Below, one piece after another: positions 8,902-17,381 of a stretch of 64,000 nucleotides of DNA. The stretch's first letter is position 1, and every line of letters starts with the position of its first letter. The notes beneath the pieces were generated by a model. That model did no database searches. It saw only the letters and a list, made by a program, of their open reading frames with translations, and was not told where the DNA came from. The DNA is from Acrocarpospora phusangensis. GTDB taxonomy: Bacteria > Actinomycetota > Actinomycetes > Streptosporangiales > Streptosporangiaceae. The stretch lies in assembly GCF_016862995.1 (NCBI RefSeq), contig NZ_BOOA01000016.1, positions 62,001 to 126,000 on the forward strand, written 5' to 3'. A program made the position numbers and the translations under genes.

Positions 8902-9546
8902 ATGCACGTCGAGGAATGGTTGCAGACGATTCCGGCCATCTGGGTCTACGCGCTGGTCGGCGCGGTGATCGGGCTGGAGAGCCTCGGCATTCCCCTGCCC
9001 GGGGAGATCGTGCTGGTCAGCTCGGCGCTGCTCGCCGCCAAGGGTGTCGTGGACCCGGTGACCGTGGGGGTCTGCGCCAGCACCGGCGCCATTGTGGGCG
9101 ACTCGATCGGTTACCTGATCGGCAAGAAGGGCGGCAAACCGCTGTTCGACCGGCTGGGCCGCCGCTTCCCCAAGCACTTCGGGCCCGAGCACATCGCCAA
9201 GGCGGAGTCGATGTTCCAGCGGCACGGGATGTGGGCGGTCTTCTTCGGCCGGTTCGTGGCGCTGCTGCGCATCCTGGCGGGGCCGCTGGCGGGGGCGCTG
9301 CGCATGCCGTACTGGCAGTTCCTGGTGGCGAACGTGCTGGGCGGGATCGCCTGGGCGGGCGGCACCACGGCGGCCGTGTACTACCTGGGCGTGGTCGCCG
9401 AGCAGTGGCTGAAGGGCTTCTCGTGGGTGGGTCTTGTGGTGGCCGCGCTGTTCGGGATCACCTCCACGCTGTGGCTGCGCAGGCGGGTCGCGGCCAGGGC
9501 GGCCGGGGATGTCACCGCCGACGCGGTCAGCGCTCGATCAGCGTGA
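8902..9546 (+). CDS. DedA family membrane protein
   Basis: Encodes 214 residues. The DedA hallmarks are present: GLESLGIPLPGEIVL near the N-terminus, GDSIGYLIGKKGG, and FGRFVALLRILAGPLAG with the re-entrant-loop glycines, followed by membrane helices. Family members work in membrane homeostasis and some act as polyprenyl-phosphate flippases. The ATG at 8902 (AGGGG a few bases upstream) is preferred to the longer in-frame GTG at 8842. The gene lies about 100 bp after menD, possibly in the same transcript, and its 3' end overlaps the convergent GntR gene by 20 bp. Confidence 0.88.
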   Translation: MHVEEWLQTIPAIWVYALVGAVIGLESLGIPLPGEIVLVSSALLAAKGVVDPVTVGVCASTGAIVGDSIGYLIGKKGGKPLFDRLGRRFPKHFGPEHIAKAESMFQRHGMWAVFFGRFVALLRILAGPLAGALRMPYWQFLVANVLGGIAWAGGTTAAVYYLGVVAEQWLKGFSWVGLVVAALFGITSTLWLRRRVAARAAGDVTADAVSARSA

Positions 9547-10270
9547 CCTCGAGGGAGTAGTGCGAGGCGCGGTAGGAGTGCGAGCCGTGCTCGACCGCGC
9601 GGCCCTGGTCGTCGTACGTGGTCCTGACCATGGTGAGCAGCGGCGCGCCGCGGCGTTCGCCGAGCAGGCGGGCCTCGGACGGGGAGGCCGCGCGGGCGCC
9701 GATGCGCTGGTTGGCCACCCGCATGCGCACGCCCGCGCCGCGCAGCAGCTCGTAGAGGCCGCGCTCGGTCAGGGCGTCGGCGGTCAGCGGCGCCAGTCCC
9801 GGCGGCAGCCAGTTGCGCAGCAGCGCGAGCGGCTCGCCTGAGGCGAAGCGCAGCCGCTCCACATGCACGACCTCGGCGCCGATCGGGACCGAGAGCGTCT
9901 GGGCGACGGTCTCGTCGGCCGGGAGGGCGCCGATGGACAGCACCCGGGTGGCCGGGTCCTGGCCGGCCCTGCGCAGGTCGTCGTAGAGGCTGGTGAGCTC
10001 GACCGAGCGTTTGACCTGGCCGTGCACGACCTGGGTGCCGACCCCGCGCTTGCGCACGAGCAGCCCTTTGTCCACCAGGTACTGGATGGCCTGCCGGATC
10101 GTGGGCCGGGACAGCCCGAGCCGGTCGGCCAGCAGGATCTCATTGTCGAGGCGGGAGCCGGGGGTCAGCTCGCCGGTCCTGATCGCCTCCGAGATCTGCT
10201 CGGCCACCTGGAAGTAGAGGGGGACGGGGCTCGACCGGTCCAGGTCGAATTCCAGCCGGGTCGAGGTCAC
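9527..10270 (-). CDS. GntR family regulator, HutC/UTRA subfamily
   Basis: Encodes 247 residues. The N-terminal winged helix (10-75: PLYFQVAEQISEAIRTGELTPG region, then LGLSRPTIRQAIQYLVDKGLL and RKRGVGTQV) is followed by a UTRA effector domain (95-245, including VVHVERLRFASGEPLALLRN). The UTRA fold usually senses sugar phosphates or carboxylates; the ligand is unknown here. It starts at a GTG with a promoter that places the transcription start at or next to it. The TGTC/GACA palindrome over the -35 suggests autoregulation. Confidence 0.88.
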   Translation of the reverse strand: MTSTRLEFDLDRSSPVPLYFQVAEQISEAIRTGELTPGSRLDNEILLADRLGLSRPTIRQAIQYLVDKGLLVRKRGVGTQVVHGQVKRSVELTSLYDDLRRAGQDPATRVLSIGALPADETVAQTLSVPIGAEVVHVERLRFASGEPLALLRNWLPPGLAPLTADALTERGLYELLRGAGVRMRVANQRIGARAASPSEARLLGERRGAPLLTMVRTTYDDQGRAVEHGSHSYRASHYSLEVTLIER

Positions 10271-10276
10271 TCTCCG

Positions 10277-10306
10277 AGGTTAGCGGAGGTCAGAATGTCC
10301 TGACAA
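10277..10306 (-). promoter_or_regulatory. leaderless promoter with GntR-like operator
   Basis: On the minus strand TTGTCA (10301-10306), an 18-bp spacer and TAACCT (10277-10282) are followed after six bases by the GTG of the GntR gene. The palindrome TGTCCTGACA (10296-10305) covers the -35 and fits a GT-N-AC GntR half-site pattern. Confidence 0.6.
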
Positions 10307-10321
10307 ACATGGGGTGTGGTG

Positions 10322-11062
10322 TCAGGAGGCGCCGAGGTCGCGGGCGAAGTCGCTGATCCGGCGGCGCCACTCGGCCAGGGCGGCCTCCGGGTCGCCGGAG
10401 TCGGGCGCGGTGACGACCAGGCGCGCGCCGTGGCCGGTCCCGTCCGACAGGTCCCACTCGGCGGGCGGCCAGCCGGCCGCCTCCAGCGCGGCCCGCGCCT
10501 GCGGGATGGGCTTGGTGAGCTGGCGTTCGAACCGTACGCCCGCCGGCACGCGGACGCCCTCGTCGAGGTGGAAGCGGATGACGTACTCCTCGTGGAGTTC
10601 GGGGAAGTTGCCCTCGGGCGGGGTGAAGGGCCTGCCGTCCAGCAGGGACTCCAGGGCGACCAGGCAGGTCTGCCAGCCGGAGGCGTAGCTGGCCGCCGCG
10701 TACCGGTCGTCGAAGGTGTGGGTGAAGATCAGCAGGCAGCCGCCGGCGGGGTCGGGGCGGAGCTCGAAGCGGGCCAGGTCCTCGCGCTCGCGCGGCATCG
10801 AGCTGGGGGCGTGCTCGCTGAAGGCGAAGACGCGCGGCGGGTCCAGTTCGGTGATGACGGCCTTCAGCACGGTGCCGGCGCCGTCGTCGAAGATGATCGT
10901 GCCGCCGGTGCGCAGGTCCATCTCCGCGACCGGGAACGGGTACCACGCGCCGAGGTGGCCGGGCTCGGTGATCGCGCGCCAGACCTTCTCGACCGGGTGG
11001 GCGAGTCTCCTCTCCATCCGCAGCACGGTCCTGCCGTCCACGGTCCGCAGGGTCTCGTTCAT
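10322..11062 (-). CDS. SRPBCC (AHSA1-like START fold) protein
   Basis: Encodes 246 residues. The N-terminal 145 residues are a typical AHSA1/activator-of-Hsp90-homologue SRPBCC domain (RRLAHPVEKVWRAITEPGHLGAWYP, then FELRPDPAGGCLLIFTHTF). A C-terminal helical extension reaches the stop. The ATG at 11062 overlaps the stop of the upstream ArsR gene as ATGA, so translation is coupled. ArsR-SRPBCC pairs are common in actinomycetes, where the ArsR protein typically controls the pair. A ligand is not known. Confidence 0.85.
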   Translation of the reverse strand: MNETLRTVDGRTVLRMERRLAHPVEKVWRAITEPGHLGAWYPFPVAEMDLRTGGTIIFDDGAGTVLKAVITELDPPRVFAFSEHAPSSMPREREDLARFELRPDPAGGCLLIFTHTFDDRYAAASYASGWQTCLVALESLLDGRPFTPPEGNFPELHEEYVIRFHLDEGVRVPAGVRFERQLTKPIPQARAALEAAGWPPAEWDLSDGTGHGARLVVTAPDSGDPEAALAEWRRRISDFARDLGAS

Positions 11063-11367
11063 CGATCGTCCTCCATCGTGTCCAGGTGGGCTTCCAGGCG
11101 GTCGAGGCTGCCGGCCCACAGCCGCCGGTACGGCGTGAGCCACGTGTCGATCTCGGCCAGTGGCGCGGGGCACAGCTCGTACCAGCGGCGCTGGGCGTCG
11201 ATGCGGACCTGGACGAGACCGGCCTCGCGCAGTACGCGCAGGTGCTTGGAGGTGCCCGGCTGGGTGAGGCCCAGGCGGGCGGTCAGTTCGCCGACCGGGT
11301 GCGGGCGCTCCAGGAGCAGATCCAGGATGCGCCGCCGGGTCGGCTCGGCGAGCACGTCGAACAGCAC
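11059..11367 (-). CDS. ArsR family winged-helix regulator
   Basis: Encodes 102 residues, a minimal ArsR: LFDVLAEPTRRRILDLLLE, HPVGELTARLGLTQPGTSKHLRVLREAGLV recognition region, then RRWYELCPAPLAEIDTWL. The GTG at 11367 is chosen because LAEPTRRRIL normally begins a few residues from the N-terminus and because TATATT lies six bases upstream on the minus strand (leaderless). The stop is fused to the next start as ATGA. Direct GAATATA repeats upstream are a likely operator. Confidence 0.88.
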   Translation of the reverse strand: MLFDVLAEPTRRRILDLLLERPHPVGELTARLGLTQPGTSKHLRVLREAGLVQVRIDAQRRWYELCPAPLAEIDTWLTPYRRLWAGSLDRLEAHLDTMEDDR

Positions 11368-11372
11368 ACCTC

Positions 11373-11411
11373 GAATATACCTCGATAGGAATATACCGGC
11401 AAACGAATATA
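11373..11411. promoter_or_regulatory. three GAATATA repeats, 16-bp period, in the arsR/IMPACT intergenic region
   Basis: GAATATA occurs at 11373, 11389 and 11405, each start exactly 16 bp from the last. The first copy contains the minus-strand -10 TATATT (11374-11379) of arsR; TTGCCG (11397-11402, spacer 17) would be its -35. The other strand has TACGCT at 11434-11439 for the IMPACT gene. Confidence 0.5.
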
Positions 11412-11445
11412 GGACATACTTTGTAAAGCTCGGTACGCTGGGCGT

Positions 11446-12057
11446 ATGCCGTACACCACCGTCGCCGAGGTCGTCGAGCACGAGACCGAGGTGCGGCGGT
11501 CGCGCTTCCTGTGCGCGCTCGGCCCGGCCGGCTCCGAGGAGGAGGCCCGCGCGTTCATCGCGGCGCGGCGGCGCGGCGACGCCTCGCACAACTGCACCGC
11601 GTACGTGATCGGCACCCGCGTCCGCAGGGCCGACGACGACGGGGAGCCCGGCGGCACCGCGGGCACGCCGATGCTGGACGTGCTGATCCGCCGCGGGTAC
11701 GCCGACGTGGTCGCGGTCGTCACCCGCTACTTCGGGGGCGTGCTGCTCGGCGCGGGCGGCCTGGTCCGCGCGTACGGCGGCGCGGTGGGGGAGACCCTGG
11801 ACCGGGCGTCGCCGATCACCATGGTCCCGGCGCGGCTGGTCACGGTCACCGTCGGCCACGCGGACGCCGGGCGCCTGGAGAACGACCTGCGGGCGGCCGG
11901 CCATCCGCCGCGCGGCGTCGCCTACGGCAGCCGGGTCGCCTTCGAGGTGGCGGTCGCCGAGAGCGGCCTGCCCGGATTCACGGACTGGCTGGCCACCGCC
12001 ACCGCGGGCCGGGCGCGCGCGGTGCCCGGCGACGGGCTGCACGTGCCGGCGGGCTGA
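11446..12057 (+). CDS. IMPACT/YigZ family protein (UPF0029)
   Basis: Encodes 203 residues. The N-terminal UPF0029 domain shows EVRRSRFLCALGP, the ASHNCTAYVIG strand, DDGEPGGTAGTPML and VVTRYFGGVLLGAGGLVRAYG, all highly conserved. A C-terminal ferredoxin-like DUF1949-type domain follows (130-203). Bacterial members associate with ribosomes or are of unknown role; eukaryotic IMPACT regulates Gcn2. The ATG is preceded by TACGCT at 11434-11439 with a six-base gap, consistent with leaderless expression. Confidence 0.9.
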   Translation: MPYTTVAEVVEHETEVRRSRFLCALGPAGSEEEARAFIAARRRGDASHNCTAYVIGTRVRRADDDGEPGGTAGTPMLDVLIRRGYADVVAVVTRYFGGVLLGAGGLVRAYGGAVGETLDRASPITMVPARLVTVTVGHADAGRLENDLRAAGHPPRGVAYGSRVAFEVAVAESGLPGFTDWLATATAGRARAVPGDGLHVPAG

Positions 12058-12061
12058 CCGG

Positions 12062-13291
12062 TCAGCCCTCCAGCGCGTACCGCATGACGCGGAACTTGGC
12101 CTGGGCTTCGGCTAACTCCTGGACGGGGTCCGATTCGCCCATGATGCCGCAGCCGGCGAAGAGGCGGGCCCGGTCGCCCTCGACGGCGGCGCAGCGCAGG
12201 GCGATGCCCCACTCGCCGTCGCCGCGCGCGTCGATCCAGCCGACCGGGCCGGCGTAACCGCCGCGGTCCATGTCCTCCAGTTCGCGGATGACCTCCAGCG
12301 CGGTCGCCGTCGGGGTGCCGCCGACGGCGGCGGTCGGGTGCAGGGCGGCCACCACGTCGAGCACGGACGCGCCGTCGGACAGCCGCCCGGTGACCCGGGT
12401 GGCCAGATGCTGTACGTTCGGCAGGACCAGCAGTTCGGGCCGGTCCGGCACGTCCAGGGTGGCGCAGAGCGGGTCCAGGGCGTCCCGGACGGAGGCGACG
12501 GCGCAGACGTGCTCGTACTGGTTCTTCTCCGAGCCGAACAGGTCGCCGGGGTCGGAGCCGGTGGGCGCGGTCCCGGCCAGCACGAGCGACTCGATCGCCC
12601 GGCCGGTGTGCCGGACCAGCAGTTCCGGCGTGGCGCCGACCAGGCCGCCGACGGAGAAGGTGTAGCACTCCGGGTAGCGGCGGGCGAGCCGGGCCAGCAG
12701 GGCGCGCGGGTCGATCCCGCGGTCGGCGGTGGCGATCAGGTCGCGGGCCAGCACGACCTTGTCCAGGCGCCCGCCGCCGATCTCCTTGACCGCGGTGGCC
12801 ACCGCGTGCTCCCACTCCATCGCGGTGAGCGCGCCGTCGCTGTAGCGGATCCGGCCCGGCGTGCGGACGGGGGTCATCAGGTCCAGCGCGTCCTCGCCGA
12901 TCGTGGTCAGCCAGGACCGGCCGTCCCGGCGGGCCAGTACGGTCCTGGGCACGACGAGGGTGGACCCGGCGGCGGAGGCGGGGTCGAAGGTGAACGAGCC
13001 GAAGGCGACCGGTCCCGAGCCGGGCAGGCCGACCGGGTCGTCGATCTCGGCCGTACGGAAGATCGAGGCGAGCCAGGCGCGGGCCCAGGCGAACCGGGCG
13101 GGGCCGGAGAGGCCGGCGGGGACGCGCACACTCGCGGCCTCCCCCCAGCCGACGAGGCCGTCGCCGTGCCTGACCCAGGCGTGGGGCGCGACGCCGGGGA
13201 GGCGCGCGATCAGGTCACCGGGGTCGCTGACCGGAACCGTGCGAACCACCAGGGGACGTTTTAGTCCGAGAGCGACACTCACTCCACACAC
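12062..13291 (-). CDS. menF: isochorismate synthase (MenF)
   Basis: Encodes 409 residues of the chorismate-binding (ADCS/MST) family. GRLDKVVLARDL carries Lys178, the base of isochorismate synthases. TFSVGGLVGATPELLVR, LAGTAPTG, FGSEKNQYEH, HPTAAVGGTPT and the C-terminal FAGCGIMGESDPVQELAEAQAKF are all conserved. It isomerises chorismate to isochorismate, the substrate of MenD 3.3 kb away. A siderophore (EntC-type) role is possible in principle, but no siderophore genes are nearby. The start is ambiguous among GTG codons at 13291 and 13282; the latter follows TAGAGT by seven bases. Confidence 0.88.
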   Translation of the reverse strand: MCGVSVALGLKRPLVVRTVPVSDPGDLIARLPGVAPHAWVRHGDGLVGWGEAASVRVPAGLSGPARFAWARAWLASIFRTAEIDDPVGLPGSGPVAFGSFTFDPASAAGSTLVVPRTVLARRDGRSWLTTIGEDALDLMTPVRTPGRIRYSDGALTAMEWEHAVATAVKEIGGGRLDKVVLARDLIATADRGIDPRALLARLARRYPECYTFSVGGLVGATPELLVRHTGRAIESLVLAGTAPTGSDPGDLFGSEKNQYEHVCAVASVRDALDPLCATLDVPDRPELLVLPNVQHLATRVTGRLSDGASVLDVVAALHPTAAVGGTPTATALEVIRELEDMDRGGYAGPVGWIDARGDGEWGIALRCAAVEGDRARLFAGCGIMGESDPVQELAEAQAKFRVMRYALEG

Positions 13292-13448
13292 TCTACGCAG
13301 AAACTGAACGTGTTCGACATTGGGTCGCCTTCAGGCGGGTGCGCGGTGTCAAGCGCCGATAGGAACTCGGTCATGGAAGGGACGCCTGCCCGGATGGTGA
13401 TAGAGCAACCATCTGCGTGATCTCTAGCTTGGGCTCCCGGAGGTGCCC

Positions 13449-14273
13449 ATGATCAGGAAGATCACGCCCGTGCTCGCCGCCCTCGCGCTGTGCTGGCCCG
13501 CCACGGCCCCGGCGGCCGCGGCGGCCAGGTCCGAGCCGGTGGTGCTGGCGGCGCTCGGGGACTCGATCAGCGTCGGCTTCAACGCGTGCGGCTGGTACGT
13601 GGCCTGCACCTCGCGCTCCTGGTCTGCGGGGGACCATCCGGACGTCAACAGTCACTATCTGCGTCTGCTCGCGGCGGGCCAGGCCGTCAAGGGACGGAAC
13701 CTGAACTTCGCCGTGTCGGGCTCGACCAGCGCCGACCTGCTCGGCCAGGCGGCCAGGGCGGTGGCGGCGAAGGCCACGTACGTGACCATACTGATCGGCG
13801 CGAACGACGTGTGCGCGCGTTCGGAGAAGTCGATGACGCCGGTCGCGGTCTACCGCCAGCGCGTCGCGGCGGCCCTCGGCAAGCTGCGTCCGACCGGGGC
13901 GCGGGTCTTCCTGGCCAGCGTCCCCGACCTCAAGCACCTGTGGCGGGTGGGCAGGGACAACGTGCTGGCCCGGGCGTTCTGGTCGGTGGGCAAGGTCTGC
14001 CCGGTGCTGCTGGCCGCACCGGCGTCCACCGCGAAGAAGGACGCGGAGCGGCGGGACCGGGTGCGGGCGCGGGTCGTCGCGTACAACGCCCAGCTGGCGG
14101 AGGCCTGCGCCGAGTACGGCCCGGCCTGCCGCTACGACGGCGGCAAGGTCTTCGGCTACCCGTTCTCCCTGGACCAGGTCAGCGGCTGGGACTTCTTCCA
14201 CCCCAACGCGGCCGGCCAGCGGGCCCTGGCGGAGATCACGTACGAGGAGATCGCCGAGCACGCGGGGGTCTAG
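13449..14273 (+). CDS. secreted SGNH/GDSL hydrolase
   Basis: Encodes 274 residues. A signal peptide (about 1-27, MIRKITPVLAALALCW then Ala/Pro-rich) precedes the SGNH domain: block I GDSIS (37-41, Ser39), block III GAND near 118, and block V FFHPNAAGQ near 251-258 with Asp and His. Two Cys-containing loops suggest disulfides, as in Streptomyces-type secreted lipases and esterases. The ATG at 13449 is preferred because GGAGG (13439-13443) sits just upstream. The stop abuts the convergent response-regulator gene. Confidence 0.88.
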   Translation: MIRKITPVLAALALCWPATAPAAAAARSEPVVLAALGDSISVGFNACGWYVACTSRSWSAGDHPDVNSHYLRLLAAGQAVKGRNLNFAVSGSTSADLLGQAARAVAAKATYVTILIGANDVCARSEKSMTPVAVYRQRVAAALGKLRPTGARVFLASVPDLKHLWRVGRDNVLARAFWSVGKVCPVLLAAPASTAKKDAERRDRVRARVVAYNAQLAEACAEYGPACRYDGGKVFGYPFSLDQVSGWDFFHPNAAGQRALAEITYEEIAEHAGV

Positions 14274-14879
14274 TCACAGCCAGCCGTTGTGGCGGGCCAG
14301 CCGGGCCGCCTCGACCCGGTTCCTGGTGCCGGTCTTGCCGATCGCGGCCGACAGGTAGTTGCGCACCGTGCTCTCCGACAGGTGCAGCCGGGCGGCGATG
14401 TCCGCGATCGTGGCGCCGTCCCCGGCGACGGCGAGCACGTCCCGCTCCCGGTCGGTGAGCGGGCTCGGCCCGGTGCCGAGCGCGGCCGCCGCCAGGGCCG
14501 GGTCGATCACGCGCTCCCCGGCCAGGACCCGGCGGACGGCGGCGGCCAGTTCCTCCACCGGGCCGTCCTTGACCACGAAGCCCCAGGCGCCCGCCTCCAT
14601 CGCGCGCCGCAGGTAGCCGGGGCGGCCGAACGTGGTGACGATCAGCACCCGGCAGCCGGGGATCCGTTCGCGCAGGTCGGCGGCGGCGTCCAGGCCGCTG
14701 CGGCCGGGCATCTCGATGTCCAGCAGGCACACGTCCGGCCGGGCCTCCAGGGCGGCCGCCACCACCTGGTCGCCCCGGCCCACCTGGGCGACGATCTCCA
14801 TGTCCGGCTCCAGGCCCAGCAGCAGCGCGAGCGCCCCGCGCATCATGGTCTGGTCCTCCGCCAGCAACACCCTGATCAT
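14274..14879 (-). CDS. NarL/DesR-type response regulator
   Basis: Encodes 201 residues. The receiver domain has LLAEDQTMMRGAL, phospho-acceptor Asp54 in CLLDIEMPG, Thr83 and Lys104 (FVVKDG). A LuxR/GerE helix-turn-helix (138-201) contains LTDRERDVLAVAGDGATIADIA and STVRNYLSAAIGKTGTRNR. It is the last gene of a four-gene operon, and its ATG overlaps the kinase stop (ATGA). The expected target is its own ABC transporter operon. Confidence 0.92.
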   Translation of the reverse strand: MIRVLLAEDQTMMRGALALLLGLEPDMEIVAQVGRGDQVVAAALEARPDVCLLDIEMPGRSGLDAAADLRERIPGCRVLIVTTFGRPGYLRRAMEAGAWGFVVKDGPVEELAAAVRRVLAGERVIDPALAAAALGTGPSPLTDRERDVLAVAGDGATIADIAARLHLSESTVRNYLSAAIGKTGTRNRVEAARLARHNGWL

Positions 14880-15934
14880 GCCGGTACGGTAACGCGCAGC
14901 CGGAACCCGTCCTCCCCGGCCACGGCCAGCCGCCCCCCGGCCGCCTCCACGCGTTCCCGCAGCCCGCCCAGGCCGTTCCCCTCGACGGGTTCCCGCGCGC
15001 CCTTCCCGTCGTCGACGATCTCCAGCTCCAGCTCTCCCGCCTGACGCAGGGTGATCCGGCAGGAGCGCGCGGCGCTGTGGCGTACGACGTTCGTCACCCC
15101 TTCGCGTACGGCCCAGCCGAGCAGGGCGTCGGTCTCGGGCGGCAGCGGTACGGACGGGGCCTGGACGAGCACGCCGATGCCCGCGTCGGCGAGCACGTCG
15201 CGGGCGGCGGCGAGCTCCGCCTCCAGGCCGCGCCCGCGGTATCCGGTGACGGCGGCGCGCACCTCGGCCAGGGCCAGGCGGCCGATCTGCTCGATGTCGG
15301 CCGCCTGCCGCGCGGCGGTCTCCCCGTCGCCGGGGATCAGGCGGCGCACCGCCTCGGCCTTGACGACGATGACGGAGAGGGTGTGGCCGAGCAGATCGTG
15401 CAGGTCGCGGGAGAAGCGCAGCCGCTCCTCGGAGACGGCCACCCGGGCGAGTTCCCTGCGGGTCTCGGTGAGCTCGTGGATGGTGTCCCAGAGCTGGACG
15501 ATGATCCACGGGATGAGCCCGGCGACGAACACCCCCCACCCGGAGAAGATCATGGCCAGCGGGCCGAGGCCGGCCTGGGTGAACACGCCGACCGCGGCCA
15601 GGGCGAGCAGCAGGATCATGCCGAGGGCGCCGCGCACGGCGGTCCCGGTGGCGATCGCCGCCATGGTGAGCACGAACGACCAGGCGCCCTGAAAGGCGAC
15701 GCCGCCCGCGACGGCGACCGTGATCAGGGCGGGCAGGGCCAGCCGCACGGCCCTGCCGCGGTCGGCGAAGGCCAGCCTGACCGCCCAGAGGTAGAGGACG
15801 GCGGCGGCGGCGAGCGCGGCCCAGGACAGCCAGGCCGGCTGGTTGCCGCCGGACACCGTCTCGGCGGCGGGGAACCCGGTGAGCACTACCCACACGTAGA
15901 TGCCCGCCTTGTCGGGGGTGCGCACGGGCTCCAT
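14876..15934 (-). CDS. sensor histidine kinase (DesK/NarX type)
   Basis: Encodes 352 residues. Four to five membrane helices occupy residues 12-150. A HisKA_3 dimerisation helix follows with FSRDLHDLLGHTLSVIV (phospho-acceptor His179), then an HATPase_c domain with EGVTNVVRHS and VDDGKGA...GNGLGGLRERV. It has no large extracytoplasmic domain, so like DesK it probably senses membrane state or intramembrane perturbation. The ATG shares one base with the permease stop (TGATG) and its stop overlaps the regulator start. Confidence 0.92.
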   Translation of the reverse strand: MEPVRTPDKAGIYVWVVLTGFPAAETVSGGNQPAWLSWAALAAAAVLYLWAVRLAFADRGRAVRLALPALITVAVAGGVAFQGAWSFVLTMAAIATGTAVRGALGMILLLALAAVGVFTQAGLGPLAMIFSGWGVFVAGLIPWIIVQLWDTIHELTETRRELARVAVSEERLRFSRDLHDLLGHTLSVIVVKAEAVRRLIPGDGETAARQAADIEQIGRLALAEVRAAVTGYRGRGLEAELAAARDVLADAGIGVLVQAPSVPLPPETDALLGWAVREGVTNVVRHSAARSCRITLRQAGELELEIVDDGKGAREPVEGNGLGGLRERVEAAGGRLAVAGEDGFRLRVTVPA

Positions 15935-16659
15935 CACACCACGCGCCCGCTGCGCAGGTAGCCGAAGCGGGCGTAGCCGGCGAAGACGGCGAACCAGCCC
16001 AGGAGCACGAGGGCCGAGCGCAGGTCGGGGGAGTGGTCGAAGGCGACGCTCCACGACAGGTTGGCGTAGCCGTTGACCGGGCTCCAGGAGGCGGCGGCGC
16101 CGAGCCAGCCGGGGAAGTTGGTGGTCGGGAACCAGAGCCCACCCACCACCGATAAGCCGATATATCCGGCTAAGTTGGCGGAGGCGGCGTTCTGCGGGGA
16201 GAGCAGGTAGCCGTTGCCGAGGGCGAGCAGGCTGAACGGGATCGTGCCCGCCCAGAGCAGGGCGATCACCGTGATCCACTGGACGGGTTCGAGGCGCACC
16301 TGGTTGACGAAGGCGCCCGCGGCCAGCACCAGCGCGATCGCGGGCACCACGATGATCGCGGAGGTGGCCGTCTTGCCGGCGATGACCCGGGCCGGGCTGA
16401 TCGGGGTGAGGCGGAGCTGGCGCATCCAGCCCAGGGACTTGTCCTCGGCGGTGCCGGTGCCGTTGCTGAAGACGCCGCCCAGCGCGCCGTACGCGGCCAT
16501 GCCGATCATCGACCAGAGGGCGCCCTCCGGCCGGGCCTCGGCGGGGATGGCGAGAGTGGAGAAGAGCAGATACATGGTCACCGGGACGGCCAGGCCCATC
16601 ACCACGTAGCCGCTGTCGCGGGCCGTCTTGCGCACTTCCAGCCGGATGTAGGCGATCAT
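15934..16659 (-). CDS. ABC-2 type transporter permease
   Basis: Encodes 241 residues with about six membrane helices and the ABC-2 features IRLEVRKTARDSGYVVMGL, a WMRQLRLTPISPARVIAGK coupling segment and WFPTTNFPGWLG near the end. It pairs with the ATPase encoded just upstream (ATGA overlap). The Bacillus YvfRS/DesKR-like arrangement suggests export of a lipid, peptide or drug in response to membrane stress. Confidence 0.9.
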   Translation of the reverse strand: MIAYIRLEVRKTARDSGYVVMGLAVPVTMYLLFSTLAIPAEARPEGALWSMIGMAAYGALGGVFSNGTGTAEDKSLGWMRQLRLTPISPARVIAGKTATSAIIVVPAIALVLAAGAFVNQVRLEPVQWITVIALLWAGTIPFSLLALGNGYLLSPQNAASANLAGYIGLSVVGGLWFPTTNFPGWLGAAASWSPVNGYANLSWSVAFDHSPDLRSALVLLGWFAVFAGYARFGYLRSGRVV

Positions 16660-17381
16660 GCCCAGTCCTCCTTCGAGGTCAGCGCCAGGAAGGCGTCCTC
16701 CAGCGGGCTTCCCGCGGCGAGCGCGGCCGCTTCCTTGATCTCCGCGCCGGTGCCCTCGGCGACGATCCGGCCGTCGCCCATGACCACGATGCGGTCGGCG
16801 TACCGGTCGGCCTCCTCCAGGTAGTGGGTGGCGAAGACGATGGTCCTGCCCCGGTCGGTGAGGCGGCGCATGGCGGCCCAGAAGTCGCGGCGGGCCCGTA
16901 CGTCCAGCGCGGCGGTGGGCTCGTCCAGGACCAGCAGGCCGGGGTCGCCGGCCAGGGCCATCGCGAACCGCACCCGCTGGCGCTGGCCGCCGGACAGGCG
17001 GTCCACGCGCGCCCGTTCCAGGCCGGTGATGTGCGCGGTGGCGGCGACCTCGGCCAGCGGCATCGGGCCGGGATAGCAGGCCCGGACGAAGGTCAGCAGC
17101 TCCTTCACGGTGACCCGCGGCGGCGTGCCGCCCTCCTGCTGCATCGCCCCGACCCTCCCTTCCCGTACGGCCTGCCGGGGGTCGCGGTCGTAGAGCCGCG
17201 CGGTCCCGGAGTCCGGGCCGACCACGCCGAGGAGCATGCCGATGGCCGTGGACTTCCCGGCGCCGTTGGCCCCCAGCAGGGCCAGGGTCTGGCCTTCGGG
17301 GACGGTGAGGGAGAGTCCCGCGACGGCGGTGACGTCCCGGTAGCGCTTGTGTACGTCGTCGAGGACGACTGCGTTCGTCAT
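16656..17381 (-). CDS. ABC transporter ATP-binding protein
   Basis: Encodes 241 residues. Walker A GANGAGKST (37-45), Q-loop MQQEGGTPP, signature LSGGQRQR, Walker B LLVLDEPTAALD and switch FATHYLEEAD are all present. It is the first gene of the ATPase-permease-kinase-regulator operon. The ATG at 17381 is preferred over in-frame codons up to 17447 because TACCGT (17389-17394 on the minus strand) lies seven bases upstream, suggesting a leaderless transcript, and because MTNAVVLDDVHKRY is a usual ABC N-terminus. Confidence 0.92.
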   Translation of the reverse strand: MTNAVVLDDVHKRYRDVTAVAGLSLTVPEGQTLALLGANGAGKSTAIGMLLGVVGPDSGTARLYDRDPRQAVREGRVGAMQQEGGTPPRVTVKELLTFVRACYPGPMPLAEVAATAHITGLERARVDRLSGGQRQRVRFAMALAGDPGLLVLDEPTAALDVRARRDFWAAMRRLTDRGRTIVFATHYLEEADRYADRIVVMGDGRIVAEGTGAEIKEAAALAAGSPLEDAFLALTSKEDWA

